The notes beneath the pieces were generated by a model. That model saw nothing but the letters and a program-made list of their open reading frames with translations. It did no database searches and was not told where the DNA came from. From contig NZ_AP018248.1 of assembly GCF_002368295.1 (NCBI RefSeq), positions 5,904,979-5,968,978 on the forward strand: 64,000 bases of DNA. The letters run 5' to 3'. Positions 25,758 to 34,582 of the stretch are shown one piece after another (position 1 is the stretch's first letter; each line of letters opens with the position of its first letter). This DNA comes from Tolypothrix tenuis PCC 7101 (GTDB lineage Bacteria > Cyanobacteriota > Cyanobacteriia > Cyanobacteriales > Nostocaceae). The position numbers and the translations under genes are program-made.

Positions 25758-26990
25758 ATGGAAAAAGCCTACCGCTACCGTTTTTACCCAACCACCGAGC
25801 AAGAACAGATATTGCGCCGGACAATTGGGTGTGTGCGGTTGGTATTCAACAAAGCTTTGGCGGCAAGAACCGAAGCTTGGTATGAGAGTCAACAGAAGGT
25901 TGATTACGTTCAGTCTTCTGCTATGTTGACGCAGTGGAAAAAGCTTGATGACCTCAAGTTTTTGAATGAGGTTAGCTGTGTGCCACTGCAACAAGGCTTG
26001 AGACATCTGCAAACTGCTTTCACTAATTTCTTTGCAGGTAGGGCTAAATATCCCAACTTTAAAAAGAAACGTAGCGGTGGTAGTGCAGAGTTTACCAAGT
26101 CTGCTTTCCGGTGGAAGGATGGACAAGTCTATTTGGCTAAGTGTTCTGAACCATTGCCTATTAAATGGTCTAGACAACTGCCAAAGGGGTGTGAACCTAG
26201 TACTATCACAGTTAGGCTTGAACCTTCTGGGCGCTGGTTTGTCAGTTTGCGGATTAATGATCCGACTGACGAAACTTTGCAACCAGTTGATAGTGCTGTA
26301 GGGTTGGATGTTGGGGTGAGCAGTCTTGTTACTTTGAGTACGGGTGAGAAGATTGCTAACCCCAAGGCGTTTGACAAGCACTATCAAAAGCTCCAGGTAG
26401 CCCAAAAGTCTTTGAGTCGCAAACAGAAAGCTTCTCGTAATCGAGACAAAGCAAGACTCAAAGTTGCCCGCCTTCAAGCCAAAATCTCTGACTCCAGAAA
26501 AGACCATCTGCACAAACTGACAACTCGACTGATTCGTGAAAACCAAACGATAGTGGTGGAGGATTTGGCAGTTAAGAATATGGTCAAGAATCACAAACTT
26601 GCCCGTGCCATTAGTGATGCTGCATGGGGAGAATTGGTGAGTCAACTGGAATACAAAGCCAAATGGTATGGTCGAACAGTAGTAAAAATTGACCGATGGT
26701 TTCCTAGTTCTAAACGCTGTGGCAACTGCGGACATATTGTTGATAAACTGCCGTTGAATGTTAGGGAGTGGGACTGTCCCAATTGTGGAACACACCACGA
26801 CCGAGACATCAACGCCAGTCGAAATATTTTGGCGGTGGGACACACCGTTAAGGGAGCGCGTTGCGGGGGTTCCCCCCGTTGTAGCGACTCCCGTACAGTC
26901 TGTGGAGCGAACATAAGACCTGATGGGCATAAGTCTAAAGGGCAGTTGCAAAAAAACCGTAAGGGAAGGAAACAGAAACCCGAATCGTGA
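25758..26990 (+). CDS. tnpB: TnpB RNA-guided nuclease (IS605 OrfB)
   Basis: A 410-residue protein of the TnpB family, the compact ancestor of Cas12. The RuvC-like triad is complete: Asp184 (VGLDVGVSS), Glu268 (VVEDLA) and Asp350 (HDRDINASRN). A zinc ribbon is formed by Cys321/324 and Cys340/343. The N-terminal helix-turn region (YRFYPTTEQEQILRRTIGC) is typical. Residues about 366-380 (GARCGGSPRCSDSRT) look like an in-frame insertion, encoded by a GC palindrome, between the usual HTVK and VCGAN. The gene appears intact. A 484-codon minus-strand frame across it is a shadow. Confidence 0.92.
   Translation: MEKAYRYRFYPTTEQEQILRRTIGCVRLVFNKALAARTEAWYESQQKVDYVQSSAMLTQWKKLDDLKFLNEVSCVPLQQGLRHLQTAFTNFFAGRAKYPNFKKKRSGGSAEFTKSAFRWKDGQVYLAKCSEPLPIKWSRQLPKGCEPSTITVRLEPSGRWFVSLRINDPTDETLQPVDSAVGLDVGVSSLVTLSTGEKIANPKAFDKHYQKLQVAQKSLSRKQKASRNRDKARLKVARLQAKISDSRKDHLHKLTTRLIRENQTIVVEDLAVKNMVKNHKLARAISDAAWGELVSQLEYKAKWYGRTVVKIDRWFPSSKRCGNCGHIVDKLPLNVREWDCPNCGTHHDRDINASRNILAVGHTVKGARCGGSPRCSDSRTVCGANIRPDGHKSKGQLQKNRKGRKQKPES
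26853..26900. repeat. GC palindrome inserted in frame in tnpB
   Basis: The segment GCGTTGCGGGGGTTCCCCCC and its flanks form a short palindromic repeat of the type dispersed in Nostocales. It interrupts the usual HTVK-VCGAN junction of TnpB without breaking the frame and lies near the region expected to be shared with the omega RNA. Confidence 0.5.
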
Positions 26991-27001
26991 GGTTTGGGAA
27001 T

Positions 27002-27056
27002 CCCCCGCTACACCCGTTCGCGGAGCGTTCCGCAGGAAAGGGTTAGCGGTGGGAGG
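27002..27056 (+). ncRNA. right-end hairpin, candidate 3' part of omega RNA
   Basis: CCCCCGCTACACCC pairs with GGGTTAGCGGTGGG around a GC-rich GTTCGCGGAGCG loop. In IS605-type elements the omega RNA covers the 3' end of tnpB and the right end, and its guide is the flanking DNA, here ATGTCAATAATTAC and onward into trpG. Limits are inferred. Confidence 0.4.
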
Positions 27057-27066
27057 ATGTCAATAA

Positions 27067-27666
27067 TTACTCTCTCGACTGTAATTGTTCCAGAAAGTTT
27101 CGCAGCAATTGCTTGCCTGACGATGTCAAAACACTCTCTGGGTGAAACTGGACTCCTTGAATATGAGGATAGTTCCGGTGTCGGACTCCCATGATAGTAC
27201 CATCCTCAACCCAAGCGGTGATTTCCAAGACATCGGGGCAAGTTTCGCGATCGATTACCAGACTGTGATATCTAGTCGCAGTGAGAGGATTTTCTAATCC
27301 CCGGAAAACACCCACCCCGGTGTGAGACACCTGAGAAGTTTTGCCATGCATCAACTCTGGAGCCGAAACGATTTTACCACCGAATACTTGACCAATGCTT
27401 TGATGGCCTAAACATACGCCCAAAATGGGCAAATTAGCACCTAACTCTTCAATTAACTTTAAGCTGATACCCGCATCTTCCGGACGACCAGGGCCAGGAG
27501 AAATTACTACAAGCGCTGGATTTAAAGCCCGAATCTCATCTACAGATATTTTGTCGTTACGAAACACTTTAATATCTGTAGCTACGGGGAACTCTGCTGC
27601 TAGTTCTCCTAAATATTGAACTATATTATAAGTAAAACTATCGTAATTATCGATGACTATAATCAC
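27067..27666 (-). CDS. trpG: anthranilate/aminodeoxychorismate synthase glutamine amidotransferase
   Basis: A 199-residue class I glutamine amidotransferase with Cys85 (GVCLGHQS), His175 and Glu177 (VQFHPES). It supplies ammonia from glutamine to the chorismate-using partner for tryptophan or folate synthesis; cyanobacteria often share one subunit (TrpG/PabA). No partner subunit is in the window. It lies downstream of dgkA and ybeY on the same strand (100-bp gaps), and an IS element ends 7-10 bp after its stop codon. Length and start are standard. Confidence 0.93.
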   Translation of the reverse strand: MIIVIDNYDSFTYNIVQYLGELAAEFPVATDIKVFRNDKISVDEIRALNPALVVISPGPGRPEDAGISLKLIEELGANLPILGVCLGHQSIGQVFGGKIVSAPELMHGKTSQVSHTGVGVFRGLENPLTATRYHSLVIDRETCPDVLEITAWVEDGTIMGVRHRNYPHIQGVQFHPESVLTSSGKQLLRNFLEQLQSRE

Positions 27667-27766
27667 AGCTTATGACTCCTGGTTAGATTATTTATATGAC
27701 TTTGTTTAATTGTCGCCAGATTAAATTGCTGCAAACGTCATCAATTATGGAATGAAAAGGTAACAC

Positions 27767-28240
27767 CTATAAAGAGGACATAATTAAAGTTGCCAAACGT
27801 GGCAGCAACAGCATCCCAGCTACTAAAACAGCCACTAAAGCCGAAACTAGTACCGCACCAGCCGCACAGTCTTTGGCGATTTTCGCCAATTCATGATAAG
27901 TCTGCTTAACTGTTAAATCCACCAAGGACTCAATAGCAGTATTTAATAATTCCAGAGCTAAAACTAAACCGCTAGTTATACCAATTACAGCTATTTCTAC
28001 AGCAGATAGATGTAAAACGAGGCTTAAGGCGATCGCGATCGCACACACACCTACATGAATCCGAAAATTACGTTGAGTCTGAAAACTATAGCTGATTCCA
28101 GCCCAAGCATATTTAAAACTAATAAATAAATTAGTAGCTACTAGCCAAGATTGCCGCCGTTCTGGAGCCGCAAGTGTTGGTAGGCGGTTAGAATTTGGGG
28201 GAACCGAAAGTTTTTGGGACATAGGCTGAAGCATCCTCAC
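27767..28240 (-). CDS. dgkA: diacylglycerol/undecaprenol kinase family protein
   Basis: A 157-residue membrane protein. After about 35 polar residues it has the DgkA fold of three helices: SFKYAWAGISYSFQTQRNFRIH, the VALSLVLHL-type helix, and the motif ELLNTAIESLVDL with catalytic Glu and the metal Glu/Asn. It phosphorylates undecaprenol or diacylglycerol in the inner membrane, recycling lipid carriers for envelope synthesis. Part of a ybeY-dgkA-trpG row, a common pairing with ybeY. Confidence 0.9.
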   Translation of the reverse strand: MRMLQPMSQKLSVPPNSNRLPTLAAPERRQSWLVATNLFISFKYAWAGISYSFQTQRNFRIHVGVCAIAIALSLVLHLSAVEIAVIGITSGLVLALELLNTAIESLVDLTVKQTYHELAKIAKDCAAGAVLVSALVAVLVAGMLLLPRLATLIMSSL

Positions 28241-28341
28241 ATCAAGTCAGTAAAGTTGGATCTGGGCCGATTTTAATGGCGTAATTTGATTTTCGCCAAT
28301 TTTATATAGAAGTTTTTGGGAACTGAGATAAATAATAGTAG

Positions 28342-28866
28342 TTACTCAATGTCAATCGCAATACCTACTTTTCTCAGCAATATTACCTGCTGTTTTAACA
28401 TTCTGACTAAACTCTCTTCATCAGGATGATCCCAGCCTAATAAATGCAGTAAGCCGTGAGCGACTAACCAAGCTAATTCAGTCTGCAAACTATGCTCCTG
28501 CTGTTGAGCTTGGCGCTTGGCTGTGTCAACGGATACTACAATATCACCTAAATATAGAGGCATAGAGGCAAACATTTCCGCATTTTGGGGAATGTCTACC
28601 TCTAAAGCCGCAAAAGATAAAACATCTGTTGGTTTGTATTGTTGACGATACTGGGCATTTAGGGTCTGAATTTCCGCATCATCCGTCAATCGCAGACTGA
28701 TTTCGTAACCTGGTGCAGGCGGTAGATCGGATTGCAGTATTTCTAACCAACAAGCAAACCAGTGTTCCCATGTTTCATCAGCTATCCATTCATCAGCCCC
28801 AAAATTGGCAATTTTTTCTGGGGATGATTCGTAAAAATAATCTTGTACATCTAGTTCAACTTGCAC
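28342..28866 (-). CDS. ybeY: rRNA maturation endoribonuclease YbeY
   Basis: A 174-residue zinc-dependent RNase with the signature HGLLHLLGWDH (His137, His141, His147) and the upstream TDVLSFAAL segment. It works in 16S rRNA 3' end maturation and ribosome quality control. The insertion around DEWIADETWEHW in the first third is typical of cyanobacterial members. It leads the dgkA and trpG genes, 101 bp apart. Confidence 0.93.
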   Translation of the reverse strand: MQVELDVQDYFYESSPEKIANFGADEWIADETWEHWFACWLEILQSDLPPAPGYEISLRLTDDAEIQTLNAQYRQQYKPTDVLSFAALEVDIPQNAEMFASMPLYLGDIVVSVDTAKRQAQQQEHSLQTELAWLVAHGLLHLLGWDHPDEESLVRMLKQQVILLRKVGIAIDIE

Positions 28867-28908
28867 TAGCTACAAATTCTCCAACTAACTCAGGGTTTTG
28901 GTTGATTT

Positions 28909-29064
28909 TCAGCGAGTCAAGTAAGCAAGACCTACAAAGACAGCTAATAGCCCTATAGTAGTCAGGAAAAAATGTTTGAGAGAAGTACCGCCTTTCCGCA
29001 CCATGTTTCGCATGGCGAGTTTAACGTAGCTAGGTTGAGTTTCCTTTGAAGGAGAGTTGCTCAT
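28909..29064 (-). CDS. DUF3285 single-helix membrane protein
   Basis: A 51-residue protein: MSNSPSKETQPSYVKLAMRN, then RKGGTSLKHFF and one membrane helix (about 33-49, TTIGLLAVFVGLAYLT). This matches the cyanobacterial DUF3285 family of short thylakoid or plasma-membrane proteins of unknown function. It lies 42 bp upstream of ybeY on the same strand and may belong to that operon. Confidence 0.8.
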   Translation of the reverse strand: MSNSPSKETQPSYVKLAMRNMVRKGGTSLKHFFLTTIGLLAVFVGLAYLTR

Positions 29065-29135
29065 GATGATTTAATCACAAACTCTTTTATATATAAATGT
29101 AACAGTTTACCGGAAGTAAATATGGGATTTATTAT

Positions 29136-29310
29136 TGGGCATGGGGAATGGGGAATGGGTAATGGGTAATGGGGAATGGGTAATTGGTAATAGGAATAAT
29201 TTGTTCTTTTTCCCCCTGCTCCCTGCTCCCTGCCCCCTGCCTTTTCCCAATCCCCAGTCCCCAGTCCCCAATCCCTAATCCCCAATCCCTAATACCCAGT
29301 CCCTAACACC
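29136..29310. repeat. STRR array next to shc
   Basis: GGGTAATGGGGAATGG units, a CCCTGCTC run, then CCCCAGT, CCCCAAT and CCCTAAT heptamers that continue into the last codons of shc. Confidence 0.85.
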
Positions 29311-31208
29311 GACCGATAGCGACCAAGGGCAATCAAGGGGAAGTATTGTTGATAGAGGTGGTATTTGAGGTAAAAATGGCAGGGGAAGCCTGTTCCTGTG
29401 AAATAGGACTCGTACCATGTACCATCTGGTTTTTGGGTGGTTAACAGGTAGTTAATCCCTTGCTCAATGGCGTTATGAGCAAATTTACCAGTGGCTTCAC
29501 CTGCGGCGATGAGTCCAATTAAAGCCCAGGCTGTTTGGGATGCTGTACTGCTTCCTTGTCCTTTGAGGCTGGGGTCGTTATAGGTACGGCAAGTTTCACC
29601 CCAACCACCATCAGGGTTTTGACAGCCTACTAACCAAGCTGCGCCTCGTTCGATGCTTTGTTGCTGAGTTTTTGGTGCAACTAAAGCTAGGGCTGAGAGA
29701 ACGCCACTTGTACCATATATGTAATTTACTCCCCAACGACCAAACCAACAGCCTTCTTGTTCCTGTTCGCGTAGAAGATAGGCGATCGCTCTTTCAAAGT
29801 TGTGCTGATTTATTGATAAGTTACAAGCACCGAGCATTTCTAATACCCTAGCTGTGACATCAGCAGTGTTAGGGTCAATCATGGCTTTTAAGTCGCCATA
29901 GGGTATGGAGTTGAGCCAATCTTGATCGTTGTCGATATCAAAAGCTGCCCAACCGCCTGGCTTACACTGCATAGAAGCAATCCAATTTAAAGCGCGGGCG
30001 ATCGCAGCTTGTTTTAATTTCTCGTTGGGTAGTTTCGCTTGATGTAGCGCCATGACTACAACAGCAGAATCATCGACATCTGGGTAAAAGCGATTGTCAA
30101 ATTCAAACGCCCAAGCCCCTGGTTTACCTTGACGGTTTTTAATAGTCCAATCACCGTAGTCAAGAATTTGCTTATCTATTAACCATTCTCCCGCTTTGAC
30201 AATTGCGGCATCATTGGGGGCGTAACCAGAATCTATTAAAGCTCGAATTGCCCAGGCTGTATCCCAAACCGGGGAAACACAAGGCTGAACGCAGTAACTA
30301 TCTGCGGTTTCAATGGCAAAGTTATCAACTGCTTTCAGTCCCCGTTCCACAATAGGGTCGGCTGGGTGGTAATCTAAACAGCGCAAGGCTAACAGTGAGT
30401 TCAGCATGGCGGGAATAATTCCACCCCAATCACCTGTAGCTTCTTGGCGTTCTAAAACCCATTTTTCCGCAGCTTTGATGCCTTCTTTGCGAAAAGGAAC
30501 CAAATTCAAGCTTTCTGCGAATTTAAATCCTTGATCCAGGGTGATGAATATATCAGTCCAATCCCCAGTTCTAGGTAATTCCCACTGCACGCGATCGCGT
30601 CCTTCTACATAGAGTTCATCGACGCTGATTGCTGGGTCAATTTGAAAAATCGGTTTGCGATCGCAGACAATCAACAACGGTACAGTACTGGATCTCGCCC
30701 AACTTGACATTTCGTAGATATTGACCGGGAAGCTATTGGGTAAAAGCATAATCCAGGGCGGTAGGGAAGGAATACCGCGCCAGTCGTAACAGCCAATTAG
30801 GGCTAGGTGTAGTTTAGTAAAGATGCGAGTTTTACTGATGCCACCCCGTTGGAGAATAAAAGCTTTCGCCTTGAGCATGGCGGGGTCGGTAGCTGGTACA
30901 CCCAGGAGTTTCAAAGCCATGTAGGCTTCCACCGTCGTACTCAGTTCTCCGCCATCCCCAAAATAAAGTTCCCAACCCCCATGTTCTCGTTGTTGAGAAC
31001 GAAGGTAATTTTCCACCTTGTGCAAGGGTCTGGTGCTATCTGTTCCCCAAATTTTATGCAGCAGAACAGCTTCAGCAGTAATCGTCACATTCGATTCTAA
31101 CTCTGCCCACCAATACCCTGCCGGATTTTGAATTGACAGCAGATATTGTTGGCTTTTAGCGATCGCCTCTGCAACTTGATTGGTCGTTGCTCTCTCTTGA
31201 GTTTGCAT
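29289..31208 (-). CDS. shc: squalene-hopene cyclase
   Basis: A 639-residue protein from ATG at 31208; a TTG 36 bp further upstream is less likely. The catalytic DVDD (about 377-380) starts squalene cyclisation, and QW repeats run through the sequence (for example QNPDGGWGE, REQEQEGCWFG, QEATGDWGG). It is a monotopic membrane enzyme making hopene, the first step to hopanoids. It diverges from the hpnB-like glycosyltransferase, which supports the pathway. The last residues VLGTGY and the stop codon are encoded by CCCAGT/CCCTAAT heptamers, so the repeat array has probably set the C-terminus. Confidence 0.95.
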   Translation of the reverse strand: MQTQERATTNQVAEAIAKSQQYLLSIQNPAGYWWAELESNVTITAEAVLLHKIWGTDSTRPLHKVENYLRSQQREHGGWELYFGDGGELSTTVEAYMALKLLGVPATDPAMLKAKAFILQRGGISKTRIFTKLHLALIGCYDWRGIPSLPPWIMLLPNSFPVNIYEMSSWARSSTVPLLIVCDRKPIFQIDPAISVDELYVEGRDRVQWELPRTGDWTDIFITLDQGFKFAESLNLVPFRKEGIKAAEKWVLERQEATGDWGGIIPAMLNSLLALRCLDYHPADPIVERGLKAVDNFAIETADSYCVQPCVSPVWDTAWAIRALIDSGYAPNDAAIVKAGEWLIDKQILDYGDWTIKNRQGKPGAWAFEFDNRFYPDVDDSAVVVMALHQAKLPNEKLKQAAIARALNWIASMQCKPGGWAAFDIDNDQDWLNSIPYGDLKAMIDPNTADVTARVLEMLGACNLSINQHNFERAIAYLLREQEQEGCWFGRWGVNYIYGTSGVLSALALVAPKTQQQSIERGAAWLVGCQNPDGGWGETCRTYNDPSLKGQGSSTASQTAWALIGLIAAGEATGKFAHNAIEQGINYLLTTQKPDGTWYESYFTGTGFPCHFYLKYHLYQQYFPLIALGRYRSVLGTGY

Positions 31209-31317
31209 CAAATACTCTTGAACCTCTACACCAAAACAATTCAAAATTCAAAATTCAAAATTAAAGACTTAGTCTTGCAATCCGGTGAAAAATATTCTCC
31301 CACAATCCCAAGACATA

Positions 31318-31492
31318 CAGCATGGGGCATGGGGCATTGGGCATTGGGCATTGGGTAATGGGTAATTGGTATTTGTCATTAATTATTTCTCCCCTGCTCC
31401 CTGCCCCCTTGCTTTTTCAAGTCTCCCTCTGCTCCCTACTCCCTGCCCCCTTGCTTTTTCAAGTCTCCCTCTGCCCCCCTGCTTCTTCCATT
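31318..31492. repeat. heptamer and CCCTGC/CTTTTTCAAGTCTCCC repeats
   Basis: GGGGCATTGGGCATT units, then two copies of CTTGCTTTTTCAAGTCTCCC 46 bp apart with CTCCCTGCCCC between. Just before it lie AATTCAAA octamers (about 31240-31262). It fills the region between shc and hpnB. Confidence 0.7.
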
Positions 31493-31572
31493 ACGGGTTT
31501 TCGCCACATACTTCATGTACCTGAAATATGCTGTAGTATTCTGTCTGAGACATTGAGGAGGGGCAAAAGGTC

Positions 31573-32745
31573 ATGGCGGCATTTGTATTATTGTTAACAG
31601 GTTTATCTTTATTGATTTGGATAGGATTACTGATCTTTCGCGGGCAGTTTTGGCGTTGCGACCAGCAATTAGAAGCAAAAGAAATCCCTTTGCCATCTTT
31701 ACCGAGAATTTGTGCAGTTATACCTGCCCGTAACGAAGCAGATTTACTACCTATCACTTTGCGATCGCTGCTACTTCAAGACTACCCAGGTGATTTTAAC
31801 GTTTTTTTAGTAGACGATCGCAGCACAGATGGCACAGCCGACTTTGCCCAAGGGGTTGCTTACGCCTTAAATAAAGCCGATAAATTTCATATTATTTCTG
31901 GCAAATCCCTGGCTCCCGGTTGGAGTGGTAAACTTTGGGCAGTCGAACAAGGGATTCAAATTGCGACTGAGTTTGCACCAGACTATTTTTTACTCACAGA
32001 TGCAGATATTGAGCATGATTCGGGTAGTCTCCGCCGATTAGTGGCGAAAGCTGAACAGGAAGATTTAGATTTAGTTTCGGTGATGGTGCGGCTCAGATGT
32101 GAAAGCTTTTGGGAACAAATTCTCATTCCGGCTTTTGTGTTTTTCTTTCAAAAACTTTATCCTTTTCGCTGGGTGAATAACCCCAAAAATTCCACAGCTG
32201 CGGCGGCTGGGGGGTCGATTTTGATTCGCAAAACAGCGTTAGATAAGATTGGCGGAATCGCTACAATTCGCCAAGCTTTAATTGACGATTGCGCTTTAGC
32301 AAAAGCTGTTAAGGGAAATAAGGAATGGAGACAAGGACGGATTTGGTTAGGATTGAGTGCTTTAACTGAGAGTTTGCGTCCCTATCCTGATTTGGATACA
32401 GTGTGGCAGATGGTGGCGCGTACTGCTTACACGCAACTAAATTATTCGCCGCTGCTGTTAGCTGGAACAGTAGTAGCTATGACCTTAATTTATTTAATTC
32501 CACCTTTAGCAACCATCTTAGGAGCAGTAACGCTAAATTGGGCGATCGCACTTCTTGGTTTATCAGCCTGGTTCTTGATGAGTTTTGCTTACTACCCAAC
32601 CATCCGCTTTTATAAATGTCCAGCTTGGTTAGCCTGTTGTTTACCTGCGATCGCATTTCTCTATACTCTGATGACTATAGATTCCGCCATCCGTCACTGG
32701 CAAGGGCGCGGCGGTGCTTGGAAAGGACGCGTTTACCCTAGTTGA
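31573..32745 (+). CDS. hpnB: hopene-associated glycosyltransferase, HpnB-like
   Basis: A 390-residue protein: an N-terminal membrane helix (about 5-25), a family 2 glycosyltransferase domain (about 45-215) with IPARNEADLLPITLRSLL, the VDDRSTDGTADF nucleotide-sugar motif and LLTDADIEHDS, then two or three C-terminal helices (about 290-375). The layout and the neighbouring squalene-hopene cyclase fit HpnB, a hopanoid-locus glycosyltransferase whose exact substrate is not well settled. The start is supported by a GAGG ribosome site. Confidence 0.82.
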   Translation: MAAFVLLLTGLSLLIWIGLLIFRGQFWRCDQQLEAKEIPLPSLPRICAVIPARNEADLLPITLRSLLLQDYPGDFNVFLVDDRSTDGTADFAQGVAYALNKADKFHIISGKSLAPGWSGKLWAVEQGIQIATEFAPDYFLLTDADIEHDSGSLRRLVAKAEQEDLDLVSVMVRLRCESFWEQILIPAFVFFFQKLYPFRWVNNPKNSTAAAAGGSILIRKTALDKIGGIATIRQALIDDCALAKAVKGNKEWRQGRIWLGLSALTESLRPYPDLDTVWQMVARTAYTQLNYSPLLLAGTVVAMTLIYLIPPLATILGAVTLNWAIALLGLSAWFLMSFAYYPTIRFYKCPAWLACCLPAIAFLYTLMTIDSAIRHWQGRGGAWKGRVYPS

Positions 32746-33281
32746 GCAGAAGAGGCAAGGGGAAAAGGAGCAGGGAGCAGGGAGCAGGGGGAGCAAGCCT
32801 TTTCCCCCAACGTGAGGCGGAGCGGAACATGGGTACAAGCCCCGTCCTTCCAGGACGCATGGTTGGGGCGGAGTAAAAACTCTGTCTCAATTTCTCCTAA
32901 TTGTCATTTAAATTGCACTATTTTTGTGGTTATAGAAACTGTAAACCCTCTCCCTTACCCCCTGCTCCCTGCCCCCCTGCAGTCTCAATGTGCTTTCTTA
33001 TATGCTTAACAGCTTAGAGACCTCTGCCCGATTGCAATTTGGTTACAAGCCGCCGAATTTATTCGTGGAAGATACCAAGCTAAGTCATGTATAAATGTCA
33101 AGTAAAAATTTCCGGACTGCTACACATTCAATTTGTAGCTAGATGTGTCAAGCAAAAACAATTTGATTGACAAGAGAACTTAATAATTACTAAGTAAGCG
33201 CATAAATTTAAATCACCAAACGTATCAATTAATAGGCATAAAAGCCTAAACCAGTACATCTAAATTATCAGGATAAATATT
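32746..33281. other. 536-bp gap with repeats and possible IS remnant
   Basis: AGCAGGGAGCAGGG repeats (about 32767-32795), then a GC patch with ACAAGCCCCGTCCTTCCAGG and TGGTTGGGGCGG (about 32842-32872) that looks like an IS605-type end remnant, then AT-rich DNA. No gene seen. The 33100-33180 part should hold the promoter of the next gene. Confidence 0.45.
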
Positions 33282-33569
33282 ATGACATCCTTTACACAAA
33301 TTTTGCTAAATCGTGACCTACTCTACCCAATTCGCCAATGGTTAGAAGGCGTAGAAATTCATAACCGTGAACTAGCTCATTTCTTGTGCAAAGCCATTCC
33401 TAGCCAATGTCCTTTTGAGAGAGATATTAAACTATTTGGTCGCAAACTATTTCACATCCCACCAATGTGTAAGTTAAATCCACTTTATGAGCAAGTCGTG
33501 ACATTACGGTTTAAAGCTTTGTGTTACCTTGCTGATGAATGTAAAGAAGATGTAGCTGCTTACTGCTAA
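33282..33569 (+). CDS. Mo-dependent nitrogenase C-terminal domain protein
   Basis: A 95-residue protein that matches the small cyanobacterial Mo-nitro_C family across its whole length: PIRQWLEGVEIHNRELAHFL, CPFERDIKLFGR and FHIPPMCKLNPLYEQVV, with conserved Cys in FLCKAIP, SQCPFER, PMCKLNP and LADECKEDV. Despite the name, these are stand-alone small proteins of unknown role found in many cyanobacteria. Four to six conserved Cys suggest metal or redox function (inference). Monocistronic. Confidence 0.88.
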   Translation: MTSFTQILLNRDLLYPIRQWLEGVEIHNRELAHFLCKAIPSQCPFERDIKLFGRKLFHIPPMCKLNPLYEQVVTLRFKALCYLADECKEDVAAYC

Positions 33570-33756
33570 ATATTGATGTTCTGGTAATCAAGCAGTCATA
33601 GCTAACCGCAGATTTACGGTTGTTACGTAATCAGAACTATACTAAGCTGACGTAGTACTGATTAGATGGCTAACTATTTAGTAGTTAATACCTATTAAAA
33701 TTTCTCCAATCTGTATCTCTGCTAACTATATCCTGCTGAAATTATTAATATCCTCT

Positions 33757-34431
33757 ATGAGGCACATCTTACTGGTCGAAGATGAAGTCAAACTAGCTCG
33801 ATTTATCGAATTAGAACTAAATTATGAAGGCTATCAAGTGAGTATTGCTTACGATGGCTTAACTGCAATTACCGCATTACAAAAGTTGCATCTAGATTTA
33901 GTAATTTTAGACTTAATTTTACCAGGTGTATCGGGGTGGGAAATTTGCCGTCGGTTGCGAAGTACTGATGAGCAAGTACCGATAATTGTATTAACTCCTC
34001 AAGATGAAGCAAGCGATCGCATAGAAGTTTTAGATGCTGGCGCAAATGATTATGTAGTTAAGCCATTTAGCCGCGAAGAATTATTATTTAAAGTTAATAC
34101 ACAACTGTGCAAAATCAAGAAGCCAGAAGTCACAGAAATCTTAAAATTTGAAGACATCAGTTTAAATCGCCGCACGCGGGAAGTTTATCGCGGTCAACGT
34201 TTGCTGGATTTAACCGATCCAGAATTTAATTTACTAGAATATTTACTCATCCATCCCCGACAGATTATTACACGCGATCGCATTATTGAAGATGTTTGGG
34301 GCAAATATTTTAGTGGTGATGCCAATATCATTGAACTTTATATTCGCTATTTACGCCTGAAGCTAGAAGCCAATAACGAAAAGCGGGTTCTACAAACTGT
34401 GCATGGTATCGGCTACGTATTACATGATTAA
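33757..34431 (+). CDS. OmpR/PhoB-type response regulator
   Basis: A 224-residue protein with a receiver domain (about 1-118; acid pocket Glu8-Asp9, phospho-acceptor Asp52, Lys102 in VVKPFSRE) and a winged-helix output domain (about 128-222, ending RVLQTVHGIGYVLHD). A DNA-binding regulator without an adjacent histidine kinase. It is followed by a terminator and lies 150 bp before arsM, but the terminator argues against one operon. The target is unknown. Confidence 0.9.
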   Translation: MRHILLVEDEVKLARFIELELNYEGYQVSIAYDGLTAITALQKLHLDLVILDLILPGVSGWEICRRLRSTDEQVPIIVLTPQDEASDRIEVLDAGANDYVVKPFSREELLFKVNTQLCKIKKPEVTEILKFEDISLNRRTREVYRGQRLLDLTDPEFNLLEYLLIHPRQIITRDRIIEDVWGKYFSGDANIIELYIRYLRLKLEANNEKRVLQTVHGIGYVLHD

Positions 34432-34446
34432 AATCCAACGAACCCT

Positions 34447-34497
34447 GAAACCCTAAACCCCCAGAAAATAAAGGAGTTTAGGGTTTCTCGTTTTCTC
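34447..34497 (+). terminator. terminator after the response regulator
   Basis: A 12-bp stem GAAACCCTAAAC / GTTTAGGGTTTC followed by TCGTTTTCTC. Confidence 0.7.
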
Positions 34498-34582
34498 ACC
34501 TAAAACTCATGCAATTCTGAGTCACTTGTATTACGATGCAGAAAGTTGACTCTACAGAACAGCCTACAATATTGAGTTCGCA

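Larger units (their letters stand above)
25500..27060 (+). mobile_element. IS1341-type insertion element with TnpB, no TnpA
   Basis: The approximate limits come from the break in local character: GC-rich palindromic sequence begins just upstream of the MBL gene start, and a hairpin built on CCCCGCTA / TAGCGG (about 27002-27054) ends just before the trpG stop. TnpB fills most of it. No Y1 transposase gene is present, so mobility would need TnpA in trans. The right-end hairpin together with the tnpB 3' end is where the omega RNA of such elements lies. The exact left end is not resolved; it could be only about 50 bp before tnpB. Confidence 0.65.

Noticed and set aside
25497..26951. 484-codon minus-strand frame opposite tnpB
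   Set aside because: It lies antisense to a clear TnpB with full RuvC and zinc motifs, its product is Ser/Gln-rich without domains, and no ribosome site is seen.
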